A stretch of DNA of 64,000 bases, taken from Metopolophium dirhodum. Taxonomy: Eukaryota; Arthropoda; Insecta; Hemiptera; Aphididae. How positions within the stretch are numbered: the stretch's first letter is position 1; every line of letters starts with the position of its first letter. The DNA is taken from positions 30,380,001 through 30,444,000 of the forward strand of contig NC_083562.1 in the NCBI RefSeq assembly GCF_019925205.1. The letters are read 5' to 3'. The notes under the pieces are model-generated. The model saw nothing but the letters and a program-made list of their open reading frames with translations. It ran no database searches and was not told the DNA's origin. Position numbers and translations under genes: made by a program. Positions 1 through 8,695 of the stretch are shown here, piece after piece.

Positions 1-204
1 ATCTAAAAAAAAAGGAAGGTTGGTATATTTCAAATTATGTTGGGTAGTAAAAGAAGAAAACTTAGTGACAACTAACAAGTTTATTGTGTGGAGTACAAAT
101 GATGATAATTATATTGCATGTATTTTACAAAATAACAGATAGGAATGAGTAGTTTCGAACAACATAAAAAAAGTCAAAAAGCAAAACTTAAAATTTTCTT
201 TTAC

Positions 205-271
205 CTCCTTTTGATGAATCAGATAATGGAACTGGATCGTCTGGATCATTGATAAATGTTATTAGAGTCAT
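205..271 (-). CDS. possible internal coding exon, product unknown
   Basis: Read on the minus strand, a 67-nt open segment lies between a good acceptor (ending TATTATTAG) and a GTAAAAG donor. It would encode about 22 residues rich in Asp, Pro and Ser (MTLITFINDPDD then PVPLSDSSKG). It would be part of a gene lying mostly outside the window to the left or in intronic sequence. No partner exon was found nearby, and such short stretches arise by chance in AT-rich DNA, so this is only a candidate. Confidence 0.22.
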
Positions 272-539
272 CTAATAATATTTTTTTCATTTAGATTTAA
301 GAAAAATAATTAAAATACTTACTGTCGTTAGCATTATTGACATTACGGGTTTTACATTTATTGTTGAAGTTTAAAATTAAACTTTTGATGTTTTCAAAAA
401 ATTAATAGTTATAAATTTCTTCCTAAGATGGAACATAATCATAACATTCGAATGATATATTATAAAAACTCGTTTGAAAATTTCTGTTCACATTATTTTT
501 AATTTTCAAATCTTATTTTAAACTTCTATAAATATAAAA

Positions 540-918
540 CTTCACAAACAATAATCTTCACAAAGACCTAAAAATTCCTACACTCAATCAATTAGGAAAA
601 GCCCATTACTCTAAATTTCACTCCAACTTAAACACTCACAGTAATCCATTAATAAAGCAACTTTCTTCCACCTCACTTCCTGGCAATGTAATTAGAAGAC
701 TCAAAAAACAGTGGCCTAGAGACTTACTAAAATAAAAAAAAAAAAAAAAAACCACGACATCTAAAATGTTCTCGGTCGGGTGGTGCTGCTGAGTGCCCGC
801 CCACAACTGTTAAATTTTGTTACTTTATATTATATCAAATATCCTATTTGCTCATTGTACATAATGTTGTATAGATTGTAAATTACTTAAATAAATAATA
901 ATAAAAAATAAAAATAAA
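540..918 (+). mobile_element. 3' remnant of a Jockey-type LINE
   Basis: A frame ending at 735 encodes the C-terminal tail typical of Jockey-clade ORF2 proteins: HKDLKIPTLNQLGKAHYSKF, further on LPGNVIRRLKKQWPRDLLK, then stop. An A-rich run, a roughly 150-bp 3' UTR and an A-rich end with AATAAATAATAATAAAAAA follow. No reverse transcriptase or endonuclease remains, so it is a 5'-truncated dead copy, as is usual for LINE insertions. It belongs to a different family from the two histone-associated elements at 2361-11439, which lack this C-terminal motif and this A-rich tail. Confidence 0.7.
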
Positions 919-1857
919 ACTGCTGTGTGGGAAAAATTGGAAATTATATAATATTTTGAAAATGTTGTCAAAATTTAAACTTTAAATGGTCATAAAAATA
1001 TCGTGGCTAGGGATCTTTAATATTTATCAAATTATATTATTGAAAATGCTATAAATACTAATTATTTTATATTATTGTTGTAGTCGGTCGATCTGTGGTA
1101 ATGAAAATATTAATATTAACACATGAGCGACCGAGTGAGCTATACTTGATCATATACCATATTACCCGTATACAATGTCATCATGGGTCTTTCGAGTTTT
1201 TAATTAGGTACAATCGTGAATCGGTATCTTACGTAATTGAAGCCATATAAACACTGAGAATCCTGGATAATTATTGTTTATTGATCGATTATCAGTAATA
1301 AAAATGTATTCAAAACAATGTCCAATGTTTATATGGTAAATAGCGTACCTATTTATCAAACTTCCCCAGAAAGCGGGGAACAAAAGTATCTACAAATCAA
1401 CGGATGATAGTCAATTGGTAGTGTCGTGTATTATAAATGTATGTTTTATACGTCGCGTGGTTATTGTCACACTGTTGAATTATTCGATTCCCAACAGTTT
1501 TGGCATTGCGGCGGGTCTTTTAAGTTTTAAATATTATAACTATTTAAAAACATTATTTTTAAATTGCTGTCTGGGAAAAATGTATCAATCCTGGGCTATA
1601 AATATTGAACATTCACTAAAAGAACACGCACACATACCGTTGTAAAACCAATACATCCATCGCTTCGTTCAGAATCTAATAATATCATAATCGTTGACGA
1701 TGAGTGACATCATTCATCTGAGCCATACAGCACTTGCCAGTTTTTTTTTTTGAAAATTGATAAATCGTACACAATATCATTACTTCAAAATTCGACTACT
1801 AGCATATCATTAACAATTATTATTCATTTCATATTCAGAATATGCGTTCATTTTGGT
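919..1857. other. AT-rich stretch downstream of histone H3, no gene seen
   Basis: No convincing coding sequence is visible; the longest frame (76 codons near 1415) has no recognisable motif. A segment at about 1082-1107 (GTCGGTCGATCTGTGGTAAT) is closely similar to one at about 12209-12235 beyond H2B. The two outer flanks of the histone pair may therefore share ancestry as part of a once-repeated histone unit. Confidence 0.4.
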
Positions 1858-1873
1858 GGCCCTGAAAAGGGCC
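1858..1873 (-). terminator. histone 3' stem-loop of H3
   Basis: On the minus strand the sequence is GGCCCTTTTCAGGGCC, a 6-bp stem with a 4-nt loop. It starts about 32 nt after the H3 stop codon. This is the canonical metazoan replication-dependent histone processing signal, bound by SLBP and used instead of a poly(A) tail. An identical copy follows H2B at 11906. Confidence 0.95.
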
Positions 1874-1905
1874 TTTTTAAGATATAATAACTAATAATGA
1901 TCAAG

Positions 1906-2292
1906 TTAAGCACGTTCACCGCGGATACGACGGGCCAACTGGATGTCCTTTGGCATGATGGTGACACGCTTGGCGTGGATCGCGCAAAGATTGGTGTCTT
2001 CGAACAGACCTACCAAGTATGCCTCGCTAGCTTTTTGCAACGCCATGACCGCGGAGCTCTGGAAACGCAGGTCGGTCTTGAAGTCCTGGGCGATCTCGCG
2101 CACTAGACGTTGGAACGGCAATTTGCGGATCAAAAGTTCTGTGCTCTTCTGATAACGACGGATTTCACGGAGGGCAACGGTTCCCGGACGGTAACGATGT
2201 GGTTTTTTCACTCCTCCGGTGGCGGGTGCGCTCTTACGTGCGGCTTTGGTGGCCAACTGTTTCCTGGGCGCCTTTCCGCCGGTAGATTTGCG
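1906..2292 (-). pseudogene. H3: histone H3, intact core but start codon not recognisable
   Basis: Replication-dependent core histone H3 of the nucleosome. From residue R8 (KSTGGKAPRKQLATKAARKS onward) to the final RIRGERA and stop, the protein matches the near-invariant H3 sequence, with one visible change: E94 is Lys (GAA to AAA, about 2013). Upstream of R8 the expected ATG and residues 1-7 cannot be found. In-frame codons there read CAG AAC AAT CTA ATC CAG CAG, with no ATG back to the retrotransposon end at 2361. The gene has no introns and carries the histone stem-loop at 1858. Its promoter is now 4.4 kb away across a LINE inserted in its leader. The damaged 5' end, the E94K change and the insertion together suggest a decaying copy, although the remaining frame is perfectly open. 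A sequencing or assembly error at the junction is an alternative. Confidence 0.85.
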
Positions 2293-2460
2293 CTGCTGGA
2301 TTAGATTGTTCTGGGTTGGTGTGCAAAACGTGGATGTCGGACGACTGATGTGGTTCGAACTTTGCTTTGCTTTGGGAGGGGTGGCTATGCCGTTTACTAT
2401 TCCAGGCTTGTGCCTCTACTAGTGGATGGATTTTGGGGTTGATTGGTAGGTTCAGTTATG

Positions 2461-5108
2461 TTAGTCAGTCCAATTTAATGGGTATGGTTTGAGTAAACGT
2501 TTGGTGGCTGGAGGGGAGTGGGTTTTACCTAAGAGGCGGATATGATCGTATTCGGAAAAAGAGTTTTTGTAGAACATTGTTTTTGATTGAGAGCAAATGG
2601 AATTTTGGATAGATTTGAAGTTGGCTGATTTTAAAAGGGCCGAGTTTCTAACGATAGTGGGCATACCGGTTATCGTGCGTATGCCGATGTTTTGGACGGA
2701 TTCAATACGTCTCCAATGGGAGGGGCCGATAAAGGGTGCCCAGGAAGAGCCAGCATATGTAAGTATAGGGGTCACGTAGAGTTTAAGTATGTTAAGTTTT
2801 GTTTTCAGCGGAACGGGACTAGTACGGTTAAGTAAGGGGTAAAGCATACCACGGACGCGGGTAGCTTTTTTGGTTACGTCTTGAATGTGTTGGTTGAATG
2901 TAAGTTTACGTCCAATCGTGACGCCTAGGTATTTGGCCTGTTTTGACCAGTTAACGGGTTGGTTATCGATGGTTAGAGGTGGAATGTGGGTTGTATTAGA
3001 ACGCCCGAAGAAGACGCCTACTGTTTTGGTCGGGTTTATTTTGATTCGCCACCTGCGGAACCAGTTGGACGCGAGGTTGAGTTGGTGTTGTAGTTGAATG
3101 GTTGCACGTTTGGGGTTTTTATTACTAGTAAAGAACATCGTGTCGTCAGCGAAGAGTGAGAGGTTGGCTTTAGGAGTCGTTGGAATGTCGTTAATGTACG
3201 TCAAGTATAGCGTCGGTGAGAGACAGGAGCCCTGAGGGACTCCTGCGAGTACGTGTCTGGTAGTAGAGAAGGAGTGTTCGATTTTAGTGGTAAAAGTACG
3301 GTTGGTGAGAAAGGATTGGATGATTTTTACGATTTCTAACGAGATGTTGAGTTTGGAGAGTTTGTAGAGTAGGCCTTCGTGCCAGACGCGGTCGAAGGCT
3401 TTCTCCACGTCGAGGAAGACGGAAGCAGTGTTTAAGTCGTTGTTAAAGTTTTCGCTCAGTTGGTGGGTGAGTTTGGTCAGTTGTAGTGTGGTCGAGTGTT
3501 CGGGTCTGAAGGCGAACTGTTCGGGACGGATTTTGTTTTTGAGTTTGTCTTGTAGGTGGGTGAGGATGAGTCGTTCGTAAATTTTGGACAGGGAGGAGAG
3601 GAGGGCGATTGGTCTATAGTTTTCGGGTTGTTTATGGTCTTTGCCAGGTTTGGGAATGGAGATGATGACTGCTTTTTTCCAGGCAAGGGGAAAGTAGCAG
3701 ATTCTGAAGGCGCTGTTGATGATCCGAGTAAGGGACAGTATAACGTTGTTCGGTAGGAATTTAAGAGCCGTGTTGGTGATGAGGTCGTCACCTGGGGCTT
3801 TCTTTTTGCGAAGGTTGCGAATTATGTCTTGTTTCTGGCCGGGAGTGGTAAAGAGGTTAGATCGGGTGATGTCAAGGCCTTGTAGGTACTGGGAGTGAGC
3901 GGTTACGTCTGGTAAGTCGGGGCCGGGGTTTGTTTGAAATTGACGTTCGAGCGAGTCGGCTATCAGCTCTGCTCGTTCGTTGGCCGGAAAAACTTGGCCG
4001 TCGGGGCCGGTTAGTGGGTGAGATGCTGGACGTTTGTGTAAGAGACATTTGTTGAGTTTGTATATTGAACCGTCTTGGTGGTCTAGTGAGTTAAGAAAGA
4101 TGTCCCATTGGTCAGTATTGTGCGTTGCGAGTAAGGTACGTATGAGAGATATTTTGGCGTTTAGTTGTCGTTTAATTGTCGGGTCGCGGTTTATTTGCCA
4201 TTCGCGGCGTATACGGTTTTTGTCTTGTATTTCCAGTTTAATGTAGTCTGGTACTACAGTGGACGGGTGTTTGCGTGTCGGTACGTATACGCTGGATTCA
4301 ACCGCTTGTTGGATATGTTTTGTGAGGTTTTCGATTGCCAGGTCGATAGACTCACGGTCGTTGGTCGGTTGAGTGGTTGAGTTCGGTAAGTTCGCGAGAG
4401 TTGTCGTGTATTTTTTCCAGTTAATAAACCGATTCGTAACTGGTGGTGAAGAAGAGATCGGAGTGCAGAGTGTATCTAGAAGAATGGGGTTGTGGTCGGA
4501 AGATAGTTCGTTGAGGTTAATGATTTGGGTTTGATAGGGTAGTCGTACGAGGGCGATGTCGAGTATTTCAGGTCTGTATCGTGTGCATGTCGGGAAATGT
4601 GTGGGAGAAGAGGGAGCAGTTACATAGTAGTCCGATTGTTGTGCGTGGTCAAAGAGGACACGGTCGTGTGGCTATACCACAGCGGATGTTTGGCGTTGAA
4701 GTCGCCTGCCGAAATTTGCCATTCGGCACTCTTTGTCAAAAGGTCGAGGTCGTTTGTCGTTAGTAGGGTTCCGGGTGGTTTGTATACGGCTGAAATAAGT
4801 ACTTCGTGGCCGTTGAGTTGTACGAGGATGGAAGAGGTTTGGATGGTTGTGTTTAGGGTAACTGGTTGGTGGACGATACGTCAGTTGACGAGAACGGCCG
4901 TGCCTCCGTGGGCGGGCGAGCCCCGCACGGGCGGCAGGTCGTTCCTGTACGTAAAAAAGTTAGGAATGTGAAGTCTGGCAGAGGGTTTTAGGTGGGTTTC
5001 GTTAAGTAGGATTATGTCGGTTTTCAGTTTTAGTGCTAAAGAGCGCAGTTCGTCAAGTTTGTGGTTAATGCCGTTTGAGTTCCAAAATAGAATTTTTAAG
5101 TTATCCAT
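2461..5108 (-). pseudogene. LINE ORF2 (endonuclease / reverse transcriptase), broken
   Basis: ORF2 starts at ATG 5108, inside the last codons of ORF1 (shared ATGGATAA). An APE-type endonuclease comes first: ILFWNSNGI, the catalytic-region NETHL, SAVYKPPG, AGDFNAKH and SSDHNP. The reverse transcriptase follows: NYRPIALLSSLSKIYERLI, EQFAFRPEHSTT, SVFLDVEKAFDRVWHEG, AGVPQGSCLSPTLY and the catalytic FADDTMFF at about residues 3140-3160 bp. A C-terminal region without RNase H ends at 2461. Damage seen: an in-frame TGA at 4881-4883 and, relative to the other copy, a 13-nt deletion near 4660-4670 that shifts the frame. The reverse-transcriptase half is uninterrupted from at least 4430 to the end. 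Organisation and motifs fit the Jockey superfamily. It is not expected to make a complete protein. Confidence 0.85.
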
Positions 5109-6358
5109 TTTGGGGGGATAGTATGGTTAAGAATGATTGTATTGCTGTTTGTATCAGGGTTTTGGGGTCCTGGTTGTTTACTATGGCTGTTAAGAGGTTG
5201 GTCAGGAGGTTTAAAATGAGGGACAGGTTAATTTGTGGGGCTTCGGGACTGGTCGGTTTTGGTGGTGGTGGGGGCGCTTGGCCGGTGATGGCTGCAGCGT
5301 ACGAGCGGGTTTGGGGTTTTATTGTAGTTGTTGGTGGGGGCGGGGGTGGAATAAAAGATTGAGTTGTCGGCGGCAGGGTTTGAAGTTTGGTTGTTGGTGG
5401 TGCGATTTTGGGTTTTATCGTCAAGAGATGTGGGCATCCGCGGAAATTAGCCGTATGAGGCCCGCCGCAATTGCAGCATGTCGGGGTTTGCTCGGGAGTT
5501 TTTTGGCATTCAGATGCCAAGTGATTTCCTGCGCACTTGACGCATCTGGGTGGGCGGCCACAGTTACGGGAACCGTGTCCAAAACGTTGGCACGAAAAAC
5601 ATTGTGCCGGGCCGGAAGGGGTTTAAGGGCTTCTACCGAAATTGTAAGATAAAATATGGAGTTGAGAAGGAAGATATCCTTGGGGTTCGGGGTTGCCGCA
5701 ATGTGTACGAGGCACATGGGCATCGGTTTTTCGGGAGTACCGAAACGGCGAATGTATTTTGTTTGGAAGCTTAGGGTTTCTAGTTCGGATTTTAGATTGT
5801 CAGTGGTGATGTCGATCGGTATGCCCTTTAGAACGACCTTAAGGGAACGATCTTCAGGGAGGCTGAAGGTATGGAATTCAGTTTTGCTGTCAACTAGGAC
5901 TTTCTGAATTTGTCGGAAGTGGGTGGGGTTGGTAGTTTGGACAGTTATTTGTCCATTGGATGTGGTTTTGGCTGTAATTGCCGATGGAGTGAAGTTCGGA
6001 AGTTTGTAGATGGTTGGTGCGATTTTTCGCCAGGACGCAGAGTTTAAGATTAAGGGGGGTGGCCTGATTTGCTTGGGTTTGGCTGATGTCGGGGTTTGTT
6101 GTTCGGATGTTTTGGCTGGTGGAGGTTTAGTAGTCGGGGCGGAGTGTTGGGCGGATTTGTTTGACTCGGTGTCGGAAGAGGAGCAGTTTGACGACATTGT
6201 TATTGATGAGTCGGTCGACGGAGTTGGAGAGGGGGGGAATCCCTCTGTGGACCTTTTAGGAAGGTGGTCGGTGGGGATGGTGAGGCACGTGGACGCCCCT
6301 TCTTGGAACTCCCGGGTGTATGCGCGGGGCCCTTCCGCTTGTTAGCTGTTTTGCCCAT
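5101..6358 (-). pseudogene. LINE ORF1 (gag-like nucleic-acid binding protein), frameshifted
   Basis: Starts at ATG 6358 (MGKTANKRKG, matching MGKKRKG of the second copy). A low-complexity Ser/Thr/Pro-rich N-terminus leads to a conserved central region (SASWRKIAPTIYKLPN; VVLKGIPIDITTDNL; RRFGTPEKPMPMCLVH). Three zinc knuckles follow: a CFSC...H...C knuckle, CVKC-AGNH-...C and CCNC-GGPH-...C. The protein would bind the element RNA. Two single-base frameshifts relative to the other copy are visible: a one-base-short C run at 6231-6237 and an extra base near 5615. The zinc knuckles are therefore in a different frame from the central region. The C-terminus is proline-rich and ends in SFLTILSPQNG at 5101. 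Confidence 0.8.
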
Positions 6359-6539
6359 GGCAAGACCGTAACAAACTCAAGGTTTAACACTGTAGCTCTG
6401 AAAAGAGCGATTTTCTGGTGGTGTGACGGGTGGGTTTAGGGGGGTTTGGTTTGGTCAGGGATTGGATTCTGCGGCAATGAGAGGGCGCGGCCCCTCGATA
6501 GATAAAAGGTGGGAGGTCGATACCCGTCGCTTTCGCGAC

Positions 6540-6764
6540 GGCTTACCTTGGGCGCTGGTGCCCTGTCGGAGTAGCGGTGAAAACGGCTGTTGGTTTGGAC
6601 TACGACGTCGCTTCCGCGGCGGCTTAGGTGGGCGCTGTTGCCCTGTTGAAGCAGTGAGAACGGCTGTTTTGTGGTTGAAGGTTCGTGGTGTGAACCGTGG
6701 GCGATGTTGCCCTGTTGAAGCGTTGAGAACGGCTGGCTGTAGAGTAGTTGGCAGAGGACGTCTT
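6540..6764 (-). repeat. tandem repeats in the 5' UTR of the H3-associated LINE
   Basis: About three degenerate copies of a 60-70 bp unit. Read on the minus strand the recurring core is GCCGTTCTCA, a short spacer, then CTTCAACAGGGC and CGCCCACGGTTCACACC. The outermost copies are the most diverged. The equivalent array opens the other LINE at 7080-7275. Tandem 5' UTR units are known in several non-LTR elements, where they can carry promoter activity. Confidence 0.75.
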
Positions 6765-7054
6765 GCTCGGATGTGAACTGAACGTTGACTGATGTGCTGA
6801 TGATCGAACGAACACACTGTCGACCGGTATATATACGTAAATGGGAACAGTATGCGTCGTCCTCATTGGACGATGTTTAACGTTTAGAATTTTAGCGGCG
6901 GGGGTGGGGGGATAACTGGTCATGGTTCCGATTGGTGGTTCGATATCGTGAGAAACGTTTAAAAGGGACTGCGACCTGAAGAAAAGTATCATTCTCAAGT
7001 ATCATTCTCATTATCATTTCAAATTATCATTCTCCAGCCAACAGTTATCCTGTT
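6765..7054. promoter_or_regulatory. divergent H3/H2B histone promoter
   Basis: The only single-copy DNA left between the two LINE 5' ends. For H3 (minus strand) there is a TATATATA box at 6828-6835. About 25 nt downstream is a cap-site-like CATCAGCACATCAGTC, and upstream are CCAAT boxes (ATTGG on plus at 6865-6869 and 6931-6935). For H2B (plus strand) there is GTTTAAAAGG at 6957-6966, followed about 25 nt later by TATCATTCTC, similar to the arthropod histone initiator CATTCAGT. The ATCATTCTC motif recurs about four times between 6987 and 7032. The spacing fits a compact bidirectional histone promoter. Transcripts started here would enter each LINE in the sense direction. Confidence 0.75.
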
Positions 7055-7079
7055 AAGACGTCCTCTGCCAACTATACTC

Positions 7080-7275
7080 TGCAGCCAGCCGTTCTCAACA
7101 CTTCAACAGGGCAACAGCGCCCACGGTTCACACCACGAACCTACAACCACAAAACAGCCGTTCTCACTGCTTCAACAGGGCTCCAGCGCCCACGGTTCAC
7201 ACCACGAACCTTCAACTCAAAACAGCCGTTTTCACCGCTCTTCAACAGGGCACCAGCGCCCACAAGTAAGCCGTT
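7080..7275 (+). repeat. tandem repeats in the 5' UTR of the H2B-associated LINE
   Basis: Three head-to-tail units of about 60-65 bp, each with GCCGTTYTCA, CTTCAACAGGGC and CAGCGCCCAC, the first two also with GGTTCACACCACGAACC. They are more regular than in the minus-strand copy. They end about 100 bp before the ORF1 start at 7372. Confidence 0.8.
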
Positions 7276-7371
7276 GCGAAAGCGACGTCCCTCCGTTTTA
7301 GCTGTCGTGGGGCCGCGCCCTCACATAGCCACAGCATCCCCACCCTATAAACACACCCACGCCCAACACTC

Positions 7372-8695
7372 ATGGGCAAAAAACGCAAAGGGGGTTACCC
7401 CCCTACCAACTTAAACTACTTACTTAAAATATCACGACAACGTTCTGCTCCTCCATCTCCCACGCCATCGAAAAGTTCCGACTCCGAAACTTTGGACTCT
7501 CTCTCTGACTGTAGCCTTTCTACAAACCACTCACTCTCCTCTGCGTCCTCTGAGACATCTATTAAATCAACTTCCGTACCTAAACCAAACCAAACAAATA
7601 GCTCCGCACAAAATCAGACCACCTCCGTACAAAACCAAACCTCCACACTAAACCAAATAATCTCCACACTAAATCAAACCACCTCCGCAACTAAACAATC
7701 TACTTCCGCACCAAACACACCAAAAACTCCGACTAAACCTACATCCGCCAGACCACCACCAATCATGCTAAGCTCCGGCTCCTGGCGGAAGATCACTCCC
7801 GTGATCTACGCCCTCCCAAACCTTGCCCCTACCTCTCTAACCGCCAAATCGTCCTCCAACGGCCAAGTCACCGTCCAAACTTCTGATGCGACCCTTTTGC
7901 GGCTAATCCAAAAAACTCTACTGCATCATGGTATCGAATTCCACACCTTTTCACTCCCCGAAGAACGATCCATCAAGGTAGTTCTGAAGGGAATACCTAA
8001 TGACATAACTTCTGACGAACTCAAGGACGAACTTGAGTCCCTGGGTTATTCCGTAAAAATCGTCCGCCGCTTTGGCACCCCAGATAAACCAATGCCTTTA
8101 TGTCTCGTGCATATCGCTGCCAACCTGACTGCCAAGGATATATTTCTCCTTACCAACTTGTTCTACTTGGAAATCTCGGTCGAACCCCTCAAACCCTCCG
8201 GCCCAGCCCAATGCTTTTCGTGCCAACGCTTCGGCCACGGTTCACGCAACTGCGGTCACCCACCCAGATGTGTGAAATGTGCAGGTAACCACTTGGCTAG
8301 CGACTGCTAAAAAACCCGCGAACAAGCCCCCACATGCTGCAACTGCGGCGGATCACATACCGCAAATTTCCGTGGTTGCCCCCACTTACTGGCTCAAAAC
8401 CAACCAAAACCACAAACTCAGGCCCAAACCATCCAAAAGCCAAACAAAACCCTTCCTATTCAAAAAACACCACCTCCCCCACCTGCACCTAGGCCCACCC
8501 TGTCCTACGCTACTGCAACTGCCGGAGCAGCTCCCCCCCTTCCCCACTCCCCAAGCACCACAAATCAACCTGTCCCTGATTCTAAACCTCCTGACCAACC
8601 TACTGACTGCCCTGGCAACCAACCAGGACCCCAAAACACTGATGGAAACGACCATAAAAGCATTCCTGACAATTCTCACGCCTCCCAATGAATAA
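7372..8695 (+). pseudogene. LINE ORF1 (gag-like), one nonsense and one frameshift
   Basis: Open from ATG 7372 (MGKKRKGGYPPTNLNYLLKI) for 312 codons. It has a Ser/Thr/Asn/Gln-rich low-complexity segment (about residues 30-125), then the conserved core (SGSWRKITPVIYALPNLAP; FHTFSLPEERSIKVVLKGIP) and the first two zinc knuckles (CFSC-x4-H-x4-C; CVKC-x3-H-x4-C). A TAA at 8308-8310 replaces the Gln codon expected after the second knuckle; the third knuckle (CCNC-GGSH-) continues in frame beyond it. A further one-base shift around 8535-8555 brings in the final frame (NLSLILNLLTNLL), which ends at 8695 and overlaps the ORF2 start. Confidence 0.82.

Larger units (their letters stand above)
2361..6764 (-). 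mobile_element. full-length Jockey-like non-LTR retrotransposon in the H3 leader
   Basis: Full-length two-ORF non-LTR element, about 4.4 kb, sense to H3. In order it has: a 5' UTR with tandem repeats, ORF1 (gag with zinc knuckles), ORF2 (endonuclease plus reverse transcriptase), and a short 3' UTR ending in CAAAG-type repeats rather than poly(A). The 5' boundary (AAGACGTCCTCTGCC) and 3' boundary (AAAGCAAAG) are defined by comparison with the second copy at 7055-11439. The element lies between the H3 cap-site region and the H3 coding sequence. Sequence resembling the 5' flank (TTCGA, CACATCAGTC, CACATCC) reappears right after its 3' end, suggesting a long, diverged target-site duplication. Frameshifts and a stop make this copy non-autonomous. 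Confidence 0.85.

Noticed and set aside
1897..2422. Plus-strand frames across H3
   Set aside because: They are antisense shadows of the strongly biased H3 coding sequence. The same applies to the minus-strand frame over H2B (11483-11926).
7080..7275. CRISPR-like array
   Set aside because: Only three 60-70 bp degenerate units in a eukaryotic retrotransposon leader, with no unique equal-length spacers or cas genes.
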